Assembly (NCBI GenBank): GCA_013695905.1
Contig: JACCZQ010000396.1
Coordinates: 1-6,652 of the forward strand
From: Chthoniobacterales bacterium
Lineage (GTDB): Bacteria; Verrucomicrobiota; Verrucomicrobiia; Chthoniobacterales; UBA10450
Reading direction: 5' to 3'
Length of the DNA: 6,652 nt
The notes beneath the pieces are model-generated. The model was given only the letters and a program-made list of their open reading frames with translations. It had not been told where the DNA came from and made no database searches. The position numbers were made by a program, and so were the translations under genes. Position 1 is the first letter of the stretch. Each line of letters begins with the position of its first letter. Of the stretch, positions 1 through 5,701 are shown in pieces.

Positions 1-39
1 TAAATCGTTTTGTTTTTTGGCGAGGTAGTTTTGATGGTC

Positions 40-70
40 AAAAAGGTCGAAAAACGAGCGATTTTCGACC
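40..70 (-). terminator. Probable intrinsic terminator of the minus-strand dockerin-like fragment
   Basis: A perfect 9-bp inverted repeat (GGTCGAAAA at 45-53, TTTTCGACC at 62-70) encloses an 8-base loop. Read on the minus strand, the second arm is followed directly by five T (plus-strand A at 40-44), the layout of a Rho-independent terminator. The stem is fairly AU-rich, so it is of moderate strength. It lies about 60 bases beyond the stop codon (133-135) of the minus-strand dockerin-like fragment, which suggests that the 3' end of that gene is native even though its 5' end is lost. On the plus strand no T-run follows. Bases 1-132 contain no gene I can support. Confidence 0.6.
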
Positions 71-132
71 CAAAATGCCAAAGTCCGACAGGCTCCTAGG
101 CGGAAGCGAAACGCGGCAAGAGTAAGCGGCTT

Positions 133-411
133 CTAGCGGTTTGCGTCAGTCCGCGTGGGATTGGTCGTTAGGCTGCTGCCGGATTGGGATTTCACCAGGC
201 CGACATCGGAGGCGTTGATGGAGCCGTTCGGGACGACGTCCGCGCGGAAGTTTGTTTCGTCCGCCGCCTCGCCCGCACGGGATTTGACCTGCGCCACATC
301 GGAGGCGGTGACGGTGCCGCAGCCATTCACGTCGCCCTGCAACGCGGAGAAGGCACCGCTGACAGCACCAGTGCGGGCGCCGTCGTTCACGTTGTGCAAT
401 GTGATCTGCAC
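133..411 (-). CDS. Dockerin-like C-terminal fragment of a secreted protein, 5'-truncated
   Basis: The frame reads like the last ~90 residues of a large secreted protein. A short beta-strand stretch (ITLHNVNDG) is followed by two dockerin-type EF-hand-like loops. Loop 1 begins GDVNG at residues 26-30 and ends at D38. Loop 2 begins at D58 (NFRADVV) and ends at D69, and each is followed by a helix ending in K-S. Both loops are imperfect: C31 and V60 occupy positions where a calcium-ligating Asn or Asp is normal. In known proteins, type I dockerin repeats bind calcium and dock to cohesins; in non-cellulosomal bacteria they end secreted proteins of uncertain function. The GTG at 409-411 is only the first possible start. 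Homology appears to run to about 411-420 and then stops at the hutU remnant on the other strand, so this is probably a broken gene. A homologous, better preserved module occurs at 3122-3628. Identification of the dockerin-like repeat is firm; function is unknown. Confidence 0.6.
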   Translation of the reverse strand: MQITLHNVNDGARTGAVSGAFSALQGDVNGCGTVTASDVAQVKSRAGEAADETNFRADVVPNGSINASDVGLVKSQSGSSLTTNPTRTDANR

Positions 412-413
412 AT

Positions 414-816
414 CTGGTAAAACGCGGCGAGGTGAAGGCGCCGATCGTGATTGGCCGCGATCATCTCGATACCGGCTCGGTGGCTTCGCCCTACCGCGAA
501 ACGGAAGGCATGCTCGATGGCAGTGATGCGATTGCCGATTGGGCTTTGCTGAATGCGCTGGTCAACACCGCTGCGGGCGCGTCGTGGATTTCGATACATA
601 ACGGCGGCGGTGTCGGCATTGGCTATTCGCAACACGCGGGCATGGTCGTGGCGGCGGACGGCAGCGAGAACGCCAAGCGCCGGTTGGAACGGGTGCTGAC
701 GAGCGATCCCGGAATGGGCGTTGATCCGGCATGCGGATGCCGGTTATTCGAGGGCGATTGATTTCGCCGCCAAGCACCAGATCGCCGTCCCGGTGCCACC
801 TCAGCCGCGCGATTGA
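414..816 (+). pseudogene. hutU: Urocanate hydratase (urocanase) 3' remnant, truncated and frameshifted
   Basis: This encodes the C-terminal quarter of urocanase, the second enzyme of histidine degradation, which hydrates urocanate to imidazolonepropionate using tightly bound NAD. Characteristic segments are visible in order: [66 protein letters not shown] and [11 protein letters not shown]. The frame then breaks: GGCGTTGATCCGG is read where GGCGTGATCCGG is expected, so one extra T lies near 722. In the next frame the family ending resumes at 724 ([17 protein letters not shown]) and reaches a natural TGA at 814-816. Full urocanases are about 550 residues and only about 134 remain. The 5' edge falls at 414-432, directly against the dockerin-like fragment on the other strand. 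No start codon or other hut gene is nearby, so it is almost certainly non-functional, unless the join and the indel are assembly errors. Bases 817-923 hold no recognisable coding sequence. Confidence 0.85.
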
Positions 817-923
817 ACTCGTTCAGGCGACGGCGGTGGCGATCGCGCTTCGCGCGGTGATTCGAGAAAGAGGTGGACGAACGCGATGGTCCGTCGCACC
901 TAACGGGCAACCGCATCGCTTTT

Positions 924-3071
924 ATGGCTGCTGATTCCACGCCGAATCTCCCGTTGGAAATCGGCCACGTTCTTTTCATCGACATCGTGGGGTACTCGAA
1001 GTTGCTCATCAACGAGCAAAGCGAGGTGCTTCGCCGGTTGAACGACGTGGTGCGCGGCACGGAGCAGGTGCGAGCCGCGGAAGCCAGCGGCCAATTGATT
1101 CGATTGCCGAGCGGCGACGGCGCAGCGCTGGTGTTTCGCAATAGCCCGGAGGCGCCAGCGCATTGCGCGATCGAGATCAGCCGGGCGCTCCAAGTGCATC
1201 CGGAGGTGCCGGTGCGAATGGGAATCCATAGCGGGCCGGTGAACGAGATTGTGGATATGAACGAACGCGCCAACATCGCGGGCGCCGGGATTAATCTCGC
1301 GCAACGGGTGATGGATTGCGGCGACGCCGGGCACATCCTGCTCTCGAAACGCGTGGCGGACGATCTGGCGCAATACCGGCATTGGCAGCCACTCCTGCAC
1401 GATCTGGGGGAGTGCGAGGTGAAGCATGGGTTGCGGATTTCGATCGCGAATCTCTACACCAGCGAGGTGGGGAATCCGGCGGTGCCGACGAAGGTGCAGG
1501 TGCGGTTGGCCGAGCCGGCGCGAACCGCTCCCTCCCGTGGGCGGGCGCCGCTCGCGGCCGGGATAATTTTGGCGGCGCTGGCGGTTGCTGGCGTGGTTTG
1601 GTTTTTGCAAAAGCAAAACACCAGGCGCGCGGCGCTCACTGGCAGCGAGATGTCCTCGCCCGCCGCCACGCCGCAGCCGGAACCAGCCGCCGCAGGAAAA
1701 CGCATCGCAGTTCTGCCCTTCAAGCCGCTCGCCGCCGGAGATCGTGATCAGGTGCTCGAGATCGGGATGGCCGACACTTTGATCGCGAAGCTCAGTAGCA
1801 GCCGGGAGATCATCGTCACCTCGCTCACTTCGGTGCGGAAATATGGCGGCCTCGAACAGGACCCGCTGGCGGCGGGCCGCGCGTTGGGGGTGGGTTCCGT
1901 GCTTGAAGGAAATGTGCAAAAGTCGGGCGATCACATTCGCGTGACCGCGCGTCTGATTAAGGTCGTGGATGGCGCGTCGCTCTGGGCGGGAACCTTTGAC
2001 GAGAAATTTACCGACGTTTTCAGCGTGCAGGAAGCGATCGCGCGGAAGGTGGCGGATGCGCTCGCGCTCAGCCTGAGCGGCGAAGAAAAGGAGCGGCTGG
2101 CGAAACGCGAAACGCAAAACGTGGGCGCGTATCAGCTTTACATGACCGGGCGTTACCATTGGGCGAAATTGACGCCGCCGGAGTTGACGAAGGCGATCGG
2201 CTTTTTCCGCCAGGCGATCGCGCTCGATCCGCAATACGCGCTGGCCTATGCGGGGCTGGCCGACTCCTATCGCGCGCTCGCGCCCACGAGCGACGCGCCG
2301 CCGGGCGATGTGATTCCGCAAGCGAAGGCGGCGGCACAAAAGGCGATCGCGCTGGATGATTCGCTGGCCGATCCGCACACCTCCCTGGCGTTTATTCACG
2401 CCTGGTATGATTGGGACTGGGCGGGCGCGGAACGGGAGGCGAAGCTCGCGATCGCGCTCGATCCAAATTCCGGCCTGGCCCACTCCGCCTACGCGAATGT
2501 TCTTTGCGATCTCGGCCGGTTCGAGGAAGCGCTCGCGCAAGCGCAGCGGGGCCGCGAGGTCGAGCCCGTCTCGCTCATCGTCAATCTGCTCGAAGGCTCG
2601 ACTCTTTACTACGCGCGACGCAACGAAGAGGCCGAAGCGCGGCTCCGCAAGACGGTGGAGTTGGAGCCGCGGTTTTGGATCGCTCGCCTTTTTCTCGGCA
2701 AGGTTCTGGTCGAGAAAAAAAAATATGCGGATGCGCTCGCGGAGTTCAGCAAAGCGGAAGAGTTCTCCTTTGGGAACTCGGAGGCCGTCGCCATGACCGG
2801 TTACGTCGCCGCCATCTCCGGGGAAACCGCGCGGGCGCGCGGGACTCTGCAGGAGTTGCTGGAACGCGCCGGGCAGCGCTACACGCCAGCCTACTCGATC
2901 GCCGGCGTTTACCTCGGCCTGGGTGAGCGCGATGAATGTTTCGCCTGGCTGGAGAAGGCGCTCGCGGGCCGGGACATCCGCTTGAGTTTTCTAAAGGTGG
3001 ACCCGAAGTGGGATGAGATTCGTTCCGACCCGCGCTTCGCTTCCCTCTTGCAGCGGATGGGCCTCGAGTAA
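924..3071 (+). CDS. Membrane-anchored class III nucleotide cyclase domain / TolB-N-like / TPR protein
   Basis: The predicted protein has 715 residues. Residues 12-180 form a class III adenylate/guanylate cyclase homology domain facing the cytoplasm: metal-binding D20 (FIDIVGYS) and D65 (SGDG), GIHSG at 100-104, and the transition-state pair N124 and R128 (INLAQR). The residues that normally read the base are altered: L61 where adenylate cyclases have Lys and N117 where they have Asp. One membrane helix spans about 209-228. Residues 258-385 resemble the TolB-N/FlgO-like domain (RIAVLPFKPL, GMADTLIAKLSS, VLEGNVQKSGDHIRVTARLI, LWAGTFDE), which would lie in the periplasm. From about 402 to 685 come seven or so TPR units with the AIALDP pattern, ending in VDPKWDEIRSDPRF, a common ending of this family. 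The ATG at 924 is preferred because family members start MxADxTPxLPLEI; an in-frame GTG at 873 would add 17 unconvincing residues. No good Shine-Dalgarno is seen. The likely role is envelope sensing through protein interactions coupled to nucleotide signalling. Ligand, partner and actual cyclase activity are unknown. Confidence 0.85.
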   Translation: MAADSTPNLPLEIGHVLFIDIVGYSKLLINEQSEVLRRLNDVVRGTEQVRAAEASGQLIRLPSGDGAALVFRNSPEAPAHCAIEISRALQVHPEVPVRMGIHSGPVNEIVDMNERANIAGAGINLAQRVMDCGDAGHILLSKRVADDLAQYRHWQPLLHDLGECEVKHGLRISIANLYTSEVGNPAVPTKVQVRLAEPARTAPSRGRAPLAAGIILAALAVAGVVWFLQKQNTRRAALTGSEMSSPAATPQPEPAAAGKRIAVLPFKPLAAGDRDQVLEIGMADTLIAKLSSSREIIVTSLTSVRKYGGLEQDPLAAGRALGVGSVLEGNVQKSGDHIRVTARLIKVVDGASLWAGTFDEKFTDVFSVQEAIARKVADALALSLSGEEKERLAKRETQNVGAYQLYMTGRYHWAKLTPPELTKAIGFFRQAIALDPQYALAYAGLADSYRALAPTSDAPPGDVIPQAKAAAQKAIALDDSLADPHTSLAFIHAWYDWDWAGAEREAKLAIALDPNSGLAHSAYANVLCDLGRFEEALAQAQRGREVEPVSLIVNLLEGSTLYYARRNEEAEARLRKTVELEPRFWIARLFLGKVLVEKKKYADALAEFSKAEEFSFGNSEAVAMTGYVAAISGETARARGTLQELLERAGQRYTPAYSIAGVYLGLGERDECFAWLEKALAGRDIRLSFLKVDPKWDEIRSDPRFASLLQRMGLE
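2715..2723 (+). repeat. A9 homopolymer inside the cyclase/TPR gene
   Basis: Nine consecutive A encode three lysines (residues 598-600) between two TPR helices, in a gene that otherwise uses GC-rich codons. Such runs are prone to replication or transcription slippage, and a one-base change would truncate the last 115 or so residues. The frame is intact here. Confidence 0.9.
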
Positions 3072-3121
3072 GGTTTTCGTCGGAATTGCGCGTCCCTGGC
3101 ATCTGCGTCGATCCGCTGGAG

Positions 3122-3628
3122 ATGGCGAGCGCCGTCGCGCGCAAGACGCATGGAGCGGCGGGCGATTTCGATGTGGAGCTGCCGCTCACCGGAGATCCCG
3201 GCGTGGAATGCCGCAGCGTCAACAGCGCTGGCCTTCACACCATCGTGATCAGCTTCAATAATGCGGTCACCGAAGCCGACGCCAGCGTCAGCGCCGGGAA
3301 TATCTCCGGCGTGCCGACATTCAGCGGCAAGACGATGACGGTGAACCTCTCCGGCGTTCCGAATGCGCAGCAGATCACGGTCAGCTTGAGCAACGTCAAA
3401 GACGGTTTTGCGCAGGTGCTGCCGACTGCGTCGGTAAGCATGAATGTCCTGGCCGGCGACACCAACGGGAACAAGGCCGTCAATGCCACCGACATCAGCC
3501 AGACGAAATCGCAATCAGGCCATGCGGCGAGCGCGGAGAACTTCCGCGCGGACTTGAATGCCGACGGCTCGATTAGCGCCTCCGATATCTCGCTGGTGAA
3601 AGCAGCGTCGGGAAGCTTCGTGCCGTAG
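3122..3628 (+). CDS. Secreted-protein C-terminal module with dockerin-like tail, probably a gene fragment
   Basis: From the ATG at 3122 this gives 168 residues. Residues 1-32 carry the RKTHG, LPLTG and PGVECRS motifs. I recognise these as a recurrent junction in large secreted proteins of Verrucomicrobiota and related soil bacteria, normally preceded by long extracellular repeats. Residues 38-108 look like an immunoglobulin-like beta domain (HTIVISFNNAV, MTVNLSGVPNAQQITVSL). Residues 112-162 are two dockerin-type loops with good ligand patterns: D113/N115/N117/D124 and D144/N146/D148/D155. There is no signal peptide, and neither the ATG at 3122 nor the in-frame TTG at 3086 has a convincing ribosome binding site. 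It therefore looks like the 3' end of a longer gene whose front was lost, starting about 50 bases after the cyclase stop. Expression could come only by read-through from that gene. Calcium binding is likely if it is made; its binding partner is unknown. Confidence 0.6.
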   Translation: MASAVARKTHGAAGDFDVELPLTGDPGVECRSVNSAGLHTIVISFNNAVTEADASVSAGNISGVPTFSGKTMTVNLSGVPNAQQITVSLSNVKDGFAQVLPTASVSMNVLAGDTNGNKAVNATDISQTKSQSGHAASAENFRADLNADGSISASDISLVKAASGSFVP

Positions 3629-3646
3629 CCGCATGGCGAGTGATAA

Positions 3647-3740
3647 TGGGGAGCGCCTAACGAACGCCTAACGAACGCCTAACGAGCGGTGCTGCAGCTG
3701 CTGCCTTTGGGGGTGCACGGCTTGCAGCGTGCGCTCCCCA
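3647..3740. repeat. 10-bp perfect inverted repeat enclosing a 74-base loop
   Basis: TGGGGAGCGC at 3647-3656 and GCGCTCCCCA at 3731-3740 are exact reverse complements. The loop contains three tandem 11-bp units (3655-3687), a GCAGCTGC palindrome at 3694-3701 and a small 5-bp stem (GCACG at 3715-3719 with CGTGC at 3728-3732). The element fills most of the gap between two convergent genes, so it may fold in RNA from either side or extrude as a cruciform in DNA. No open reading frame in it resembles a protein. Confidence 0.6.
3655..3687 (+). repeat. Three tandem copies of an 11-bp unit, GCCTAACGAAC
   Basis: The unit starts at 3655, 3666 and 3677. The third copy ends GAGC instead of GAAC. Its 9-base core GCCTAACGA also occurs singly at 165-173, 4114-4122 and 4289-4297 on one strand or the other, so it belongs to a word over-represented across the window and is not a purely local duplication. 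Confidence 0.9.
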
Positions 3741-3753
3741 GAGGCTGCTCTGG
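3738..3753. terminator. Hairpin downstream of the hydrolase gene, possible terminator
   Basis: CCAGAG (3738-3743) and CTCTGG (3748-3753) form a perfect 6-bp GC-rich stem with a GCTG tetraloop, six bases beyond the hydrolase stop (3760-3762 on the minus strand). No T-run follows on either strand, so it would be a non-canonical or Rho-assisted terminator. It overlaps the right arm of the larger inverted repeat, and the two folds would compete. Confidence 0.35.
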
Positions 3754-3759
3754 CGACGG

Positions 3760-4626
3760 TCACCGGCTCATCCACTGCAACATTGGCTCCATCGCGTCGC
3801 CGACGATGGTGTCATGGGTGGCGCGTTCGATCGGGAAAAACTCCACCAGCTGCGGGAAAGTTTCCGCCAGCTCGCGGCCCATCGTCGCCGGGATCAATGT
3901 GTCGGCGGTGCCATGAAAAATGGCGATGCGCGGCGGATTCCGCCGCTCCGCTAATTCACGGAGACGCGCGCGATTGTCATAGTTCTCCAGGAGGAGCAGC
4001 GCGGCGGGACGGGTGAAGAGTCGCGCCGCCATGTCGCGCAGGCTGGTGAACGGTGCGATCAGCACAGCTCGCTGCACCGGATGACCGGCCGCAAATTCCA
4101 AGGCGGCCGCTGCGCCTAACGAGATACCAAGCACCGAGACGCGCTGCGCCAGCACTTCGGTTTCCACGTTCAGCTGCTCGGCGAGTTTTTCCAGCGCCGC
4201 GTCGGCGGTGGCGCGAGTGGGGGCGATTCCGGCCTTGCCCGCATTCCGTCCGTAGCCGGGATAATCGACGAGCAGAAACGCGGCGTTGTCGTTAGGCTGC
4301 GCGTCGACGAGGAACATCCAATCAAGCGCGAGCGACGCGTTCCCGGAGAACGCCACCCAGAGCTGCTCGGGAACGGCAGCACCGGAACGCGGCGGCACGT
4401 AGAACGCCATCTGTTCACCGGCGAGCGTGGTGTATGGCAGCTGAATGGTGCCGGGGGTGAGTCGCTCCTCGAAGCCGGCGGGATAACGCCGCGCATAATA
4501 AATCATCGAGTGCTGCTGCAGAAACAGCAGCGTCGCCGGCACCGCGATGAGCAGGGTGGTGAAGAGCAGCAGCCGCATCATCCACCATCGCATGTTCCGC
4601 GCGGGCGCTGGTTCCGTTTTGTGCAT
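3760..4626 (-). CDS. Membrane-anchored alpha/beta hydrolase (BEM46/ABHD13-like, serine hydrolase fold)
   Basis: The predicted protein has 288 residues. A short positive N-terminus is followed by one membrane helix at about 14-36, with no signal-peptidase site that I can define, so the catalytic domain is probably tethered on the periplasmic side. The alpha/beta hydrolase fold is shown by an oxyanion-hole segment (VAFSGNAS, 91-98), a strand-turn VDYPGYGRNAG (120-130), the nucleophile elbow GISLG with S169, the acid D242 (FHGTADTLIP) and the base H271 (RATHDT). The triad is complete and correctly spaced for an esterase, lipase, thioesterase or peptidase-like enzyme; the substrate cannot be told from sequence. 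I start at the ATG at 4624-4626 (MHKTEP). A second ATG at 4591-4593 (MRWWMM) is possible, and both keep the membrane helix. The frame is open further upstream to 4899, but that extension is not protein-like. The gene is convergent with the dockerin-like module and divergent from actA, so no operon partner is visible. Confidence 0.8.
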   Translation of the reverse strand: MHKTEPAPARNMRWWMMRLLLFTTLLIAVPATLLFLQQHSMIYYARRYPAGFEERLTPGTIQLPYTTLAGEQMAFYVPPRSGAAVPEQLWVAFSGNASLALDWMFLVDAQPNDNAAFLLVDYPGYGRNAGKAGIAPTRATADAALEKLAEQLNVETEVLAQRVSVLGISLGAAAALEFAAGHPVQRAVLIAPFTSLRDMAARLFTRPAALLLLENYDNRARLRELAERRNPPRIAIFHGTADTLIPATMGRELAETFPQLVEFFPIERATHDTIVGDAMEPMLQWMSR

Positions 4627-4974
4627 CACCGATTCTATCGCATCAGAAGAGAAGAAGCGCGCGCACTCTCGCGCCGCGCGTGCGAAACAGAGGCGCGTTT
4701 CGCTTGACGCTCTGGAGCGGATTTGACGTGATAAAATTCTGCTTGTCCCGCACCGCCGTGGGTCGGCAGCATTGCAAACAGGGAATGAATCGCGGGGCGC
4801 ATAACTTTTCTTTTGCCAAGCCAAAGTCGATTTATAGACTTGGCGCACCTGTGGCTGCTCTGCGCGAAAATTACCAACCTCAAACTCACCAGCAGGCACA
4901 TCCTATCTGCACCGTCTCCGCGTTTGTAGAGTGGCAGCGGCCACTCCCGAAACTGGCGGTTCGCTAAGTCCTGT
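4627..4974. promoter_or_regulatory. 348-bp divergent intergenic region upstream of the actA operon and the hydrolase
   Basis: No gene is supported here, but promoters for both flanking genes must lie in or near it. It is more AT-rich around 4720-4845 than its surroundings. Candidate elements are TTGACG at 4704-4709 and 4723-4728, TAAAAT at 4732-4737 and TATAGA at 4833-4838. None forms a well-spaced -35/-10 pair (about 17 bases), so I do not assign a promoter. The main secondary structure is the hairpin listed at 4820-4844. The actA start at 4975 has no obvious Shine-Dalgarno upstream. Confidence 0.4.
4820..4844. promoter_or_regulatory. Imperfect inverted repeat in the actA upstream region
   Basis: GCCAAAGTC (4820-4828) pairs with GACTTGGC (4837-4844), leaving one bulged A and an 8-base AT-rich loop, GATTTATA. 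A further GCCAAG at 4815-4820 could pair with CTTGGC in an alternative register. It lies about 130 bases upstream of the actA start. It could be an operator for a dimeric regulator or a fold in the 5' leader; no T-run follows, so it is not a canonical terminator. TATAGA overlaps its right arm, so a protein bound here could block a promoter. This is inference only. Confidence 0.35.
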
Positions 4975-5700
4975 ATGGCGAACTTTTTTCCACGCTGGAC
5001 GAATTGGCTTCCGCTGAAGCTCCTGGTCATCCTCCTCGTCACCGCGACCGGCGTGACGGCGGCGACGTGGTATTATGTGACGCCGAAATATTCCCGCGTC
5101 GGCTACGAACCGATCCAGCCGGTGCCGTTCTCGCACGAGCTCCACGTGCAGCAGCTCGGGATGGATTGTCGTTATTGTCACACTTTCGTCGATGTGGCGG
5201 CGCATTCGAACATCCCGCCGACGCAGACTTGCATGGCCTGCCACACGCAGGTGCAGAAGGACAATCCGAAGCTGGAGCCGGTGCGCGCCAGCTGGAAAAC
5301 GGGGATGCCGATTCCGTGGGTCTGGATTCATCGCTCGCCGGATTACGTTTATTACAATCACGCCGCGCACGTGAATCGCGGCATCAGCTGCGCCAGTTGT
5401 CACGGGCAGGTGAATCAAATGGAAGTGGTGCGGCACGACAAACCGCACAGCATGGCGTGGTGTCTCGAGTGCCATCGCGCCCCCGAGAATCATCTCCGCC
5501 CCGTCGAGGAAGTTTACAATCTCAACTGGACGCCGAAGGATGTGAAGCCGGCGGAGTTCGTCGCGAAATTTGGTCAGCCGAAAGATGCGAAAGGCGATTG
5601 GTCGCAGAAGCAGGAGCTGACGCAGGAGGAGATCGGCCAGACATTAAAGGAGCGGTGGAATATCCAGCCGCCATTGAATTGCCAGGGGTGCCACCGCTAA
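4975..5700 (+). CDS. actA: Alternative complex III pentaheme cytochrome c subunit ActA
   Basis: ActA is the multiheme cytochrome c subunit of alternative complex III, a quinol oxidase unrelated to the bc1 complex that hands electrons to a cytochrome c or directly to an associated oxidase. The predicted protein has 241 residues. A membrane helix at about 11-31 serves as uncleaved export signal and anchor, putting the hemes in the periplasm. Five c-type heme motifs are present: CRYCH (65-69), CMACH (86-90), CASCH (139-143), CLECH (163-167) and CQGCH (236-240). That is the full pentaheme complement of characterised ActA proteins. Extra His residues (H54, H57, H129, H132, H154, H158) are candidates for axial ligands. 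The ATG at 4975 puts the helix at the expected distance from the N-terminus. The gene is the first of the operon, with actB beginning one base after its stop. Confidence 0.93.
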   Translation: MANFFPRWTNWLPLKLLVILLVTATGVTAATWYYVTPKYSRVGYEPIQPVPFSHELHVQQLGMDCRYCHTFVDVAAHSNIPPTQTCMACHTQVQKDNPKLEPVRASWKTGMPIPWVWIHRSPDYVYYNHAAHVNRGISCASCHGQVNQMEVVRHDKPHSMAWCLECHRAPENHLRPVEEVYNLNWTPKDVKPAEFVAKFGQPKDAKGDWSQKQELTQEEIGQTLKERWNIQPPLNCQGCHR

Positions 5701-5701
5701 A

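Noticed and set aside
77..102. AAGTCCGACAGGCTCCTAGG near the left edge, resembling an insertion-sequence end
   Set aside because: No inverted partner, target duplication or transposase is present in the window, so it cannot be supported from this sequence alone.
873..923. GTG start at 873 for the cyclase gene
   Set aside because: The extra 17 residues are unlike the family, and the purine-rich stretch touches the GTG with no proper spacing. The ATG at 924 fits the family N-terminus.
840..2460. Five GCGATCGC palindromes, like cyanobacterial HIP1
   Set aside because: At least three fall in the repeated A-I-A-L codon pattern of the TPR units and the rest in similar GC-rich codons, so codon use explains them.
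900..2540. Long open frame (546 codons) on the strand opposite the cyclase/TPR gene
   Set aside because: It is the complement shadow of a well-supported gene in GC-rich DNA. Its translation is Arg/His-rich and low in complexity, with no recognisable domain.
4627..4899. N-terminal extension of the hydrolase frame up to 4899
   Set aside because: The added residues are Arg/Ser/Cys-rich with no domain, and they would place the membrane anchor more than 100 residues inside the protein.
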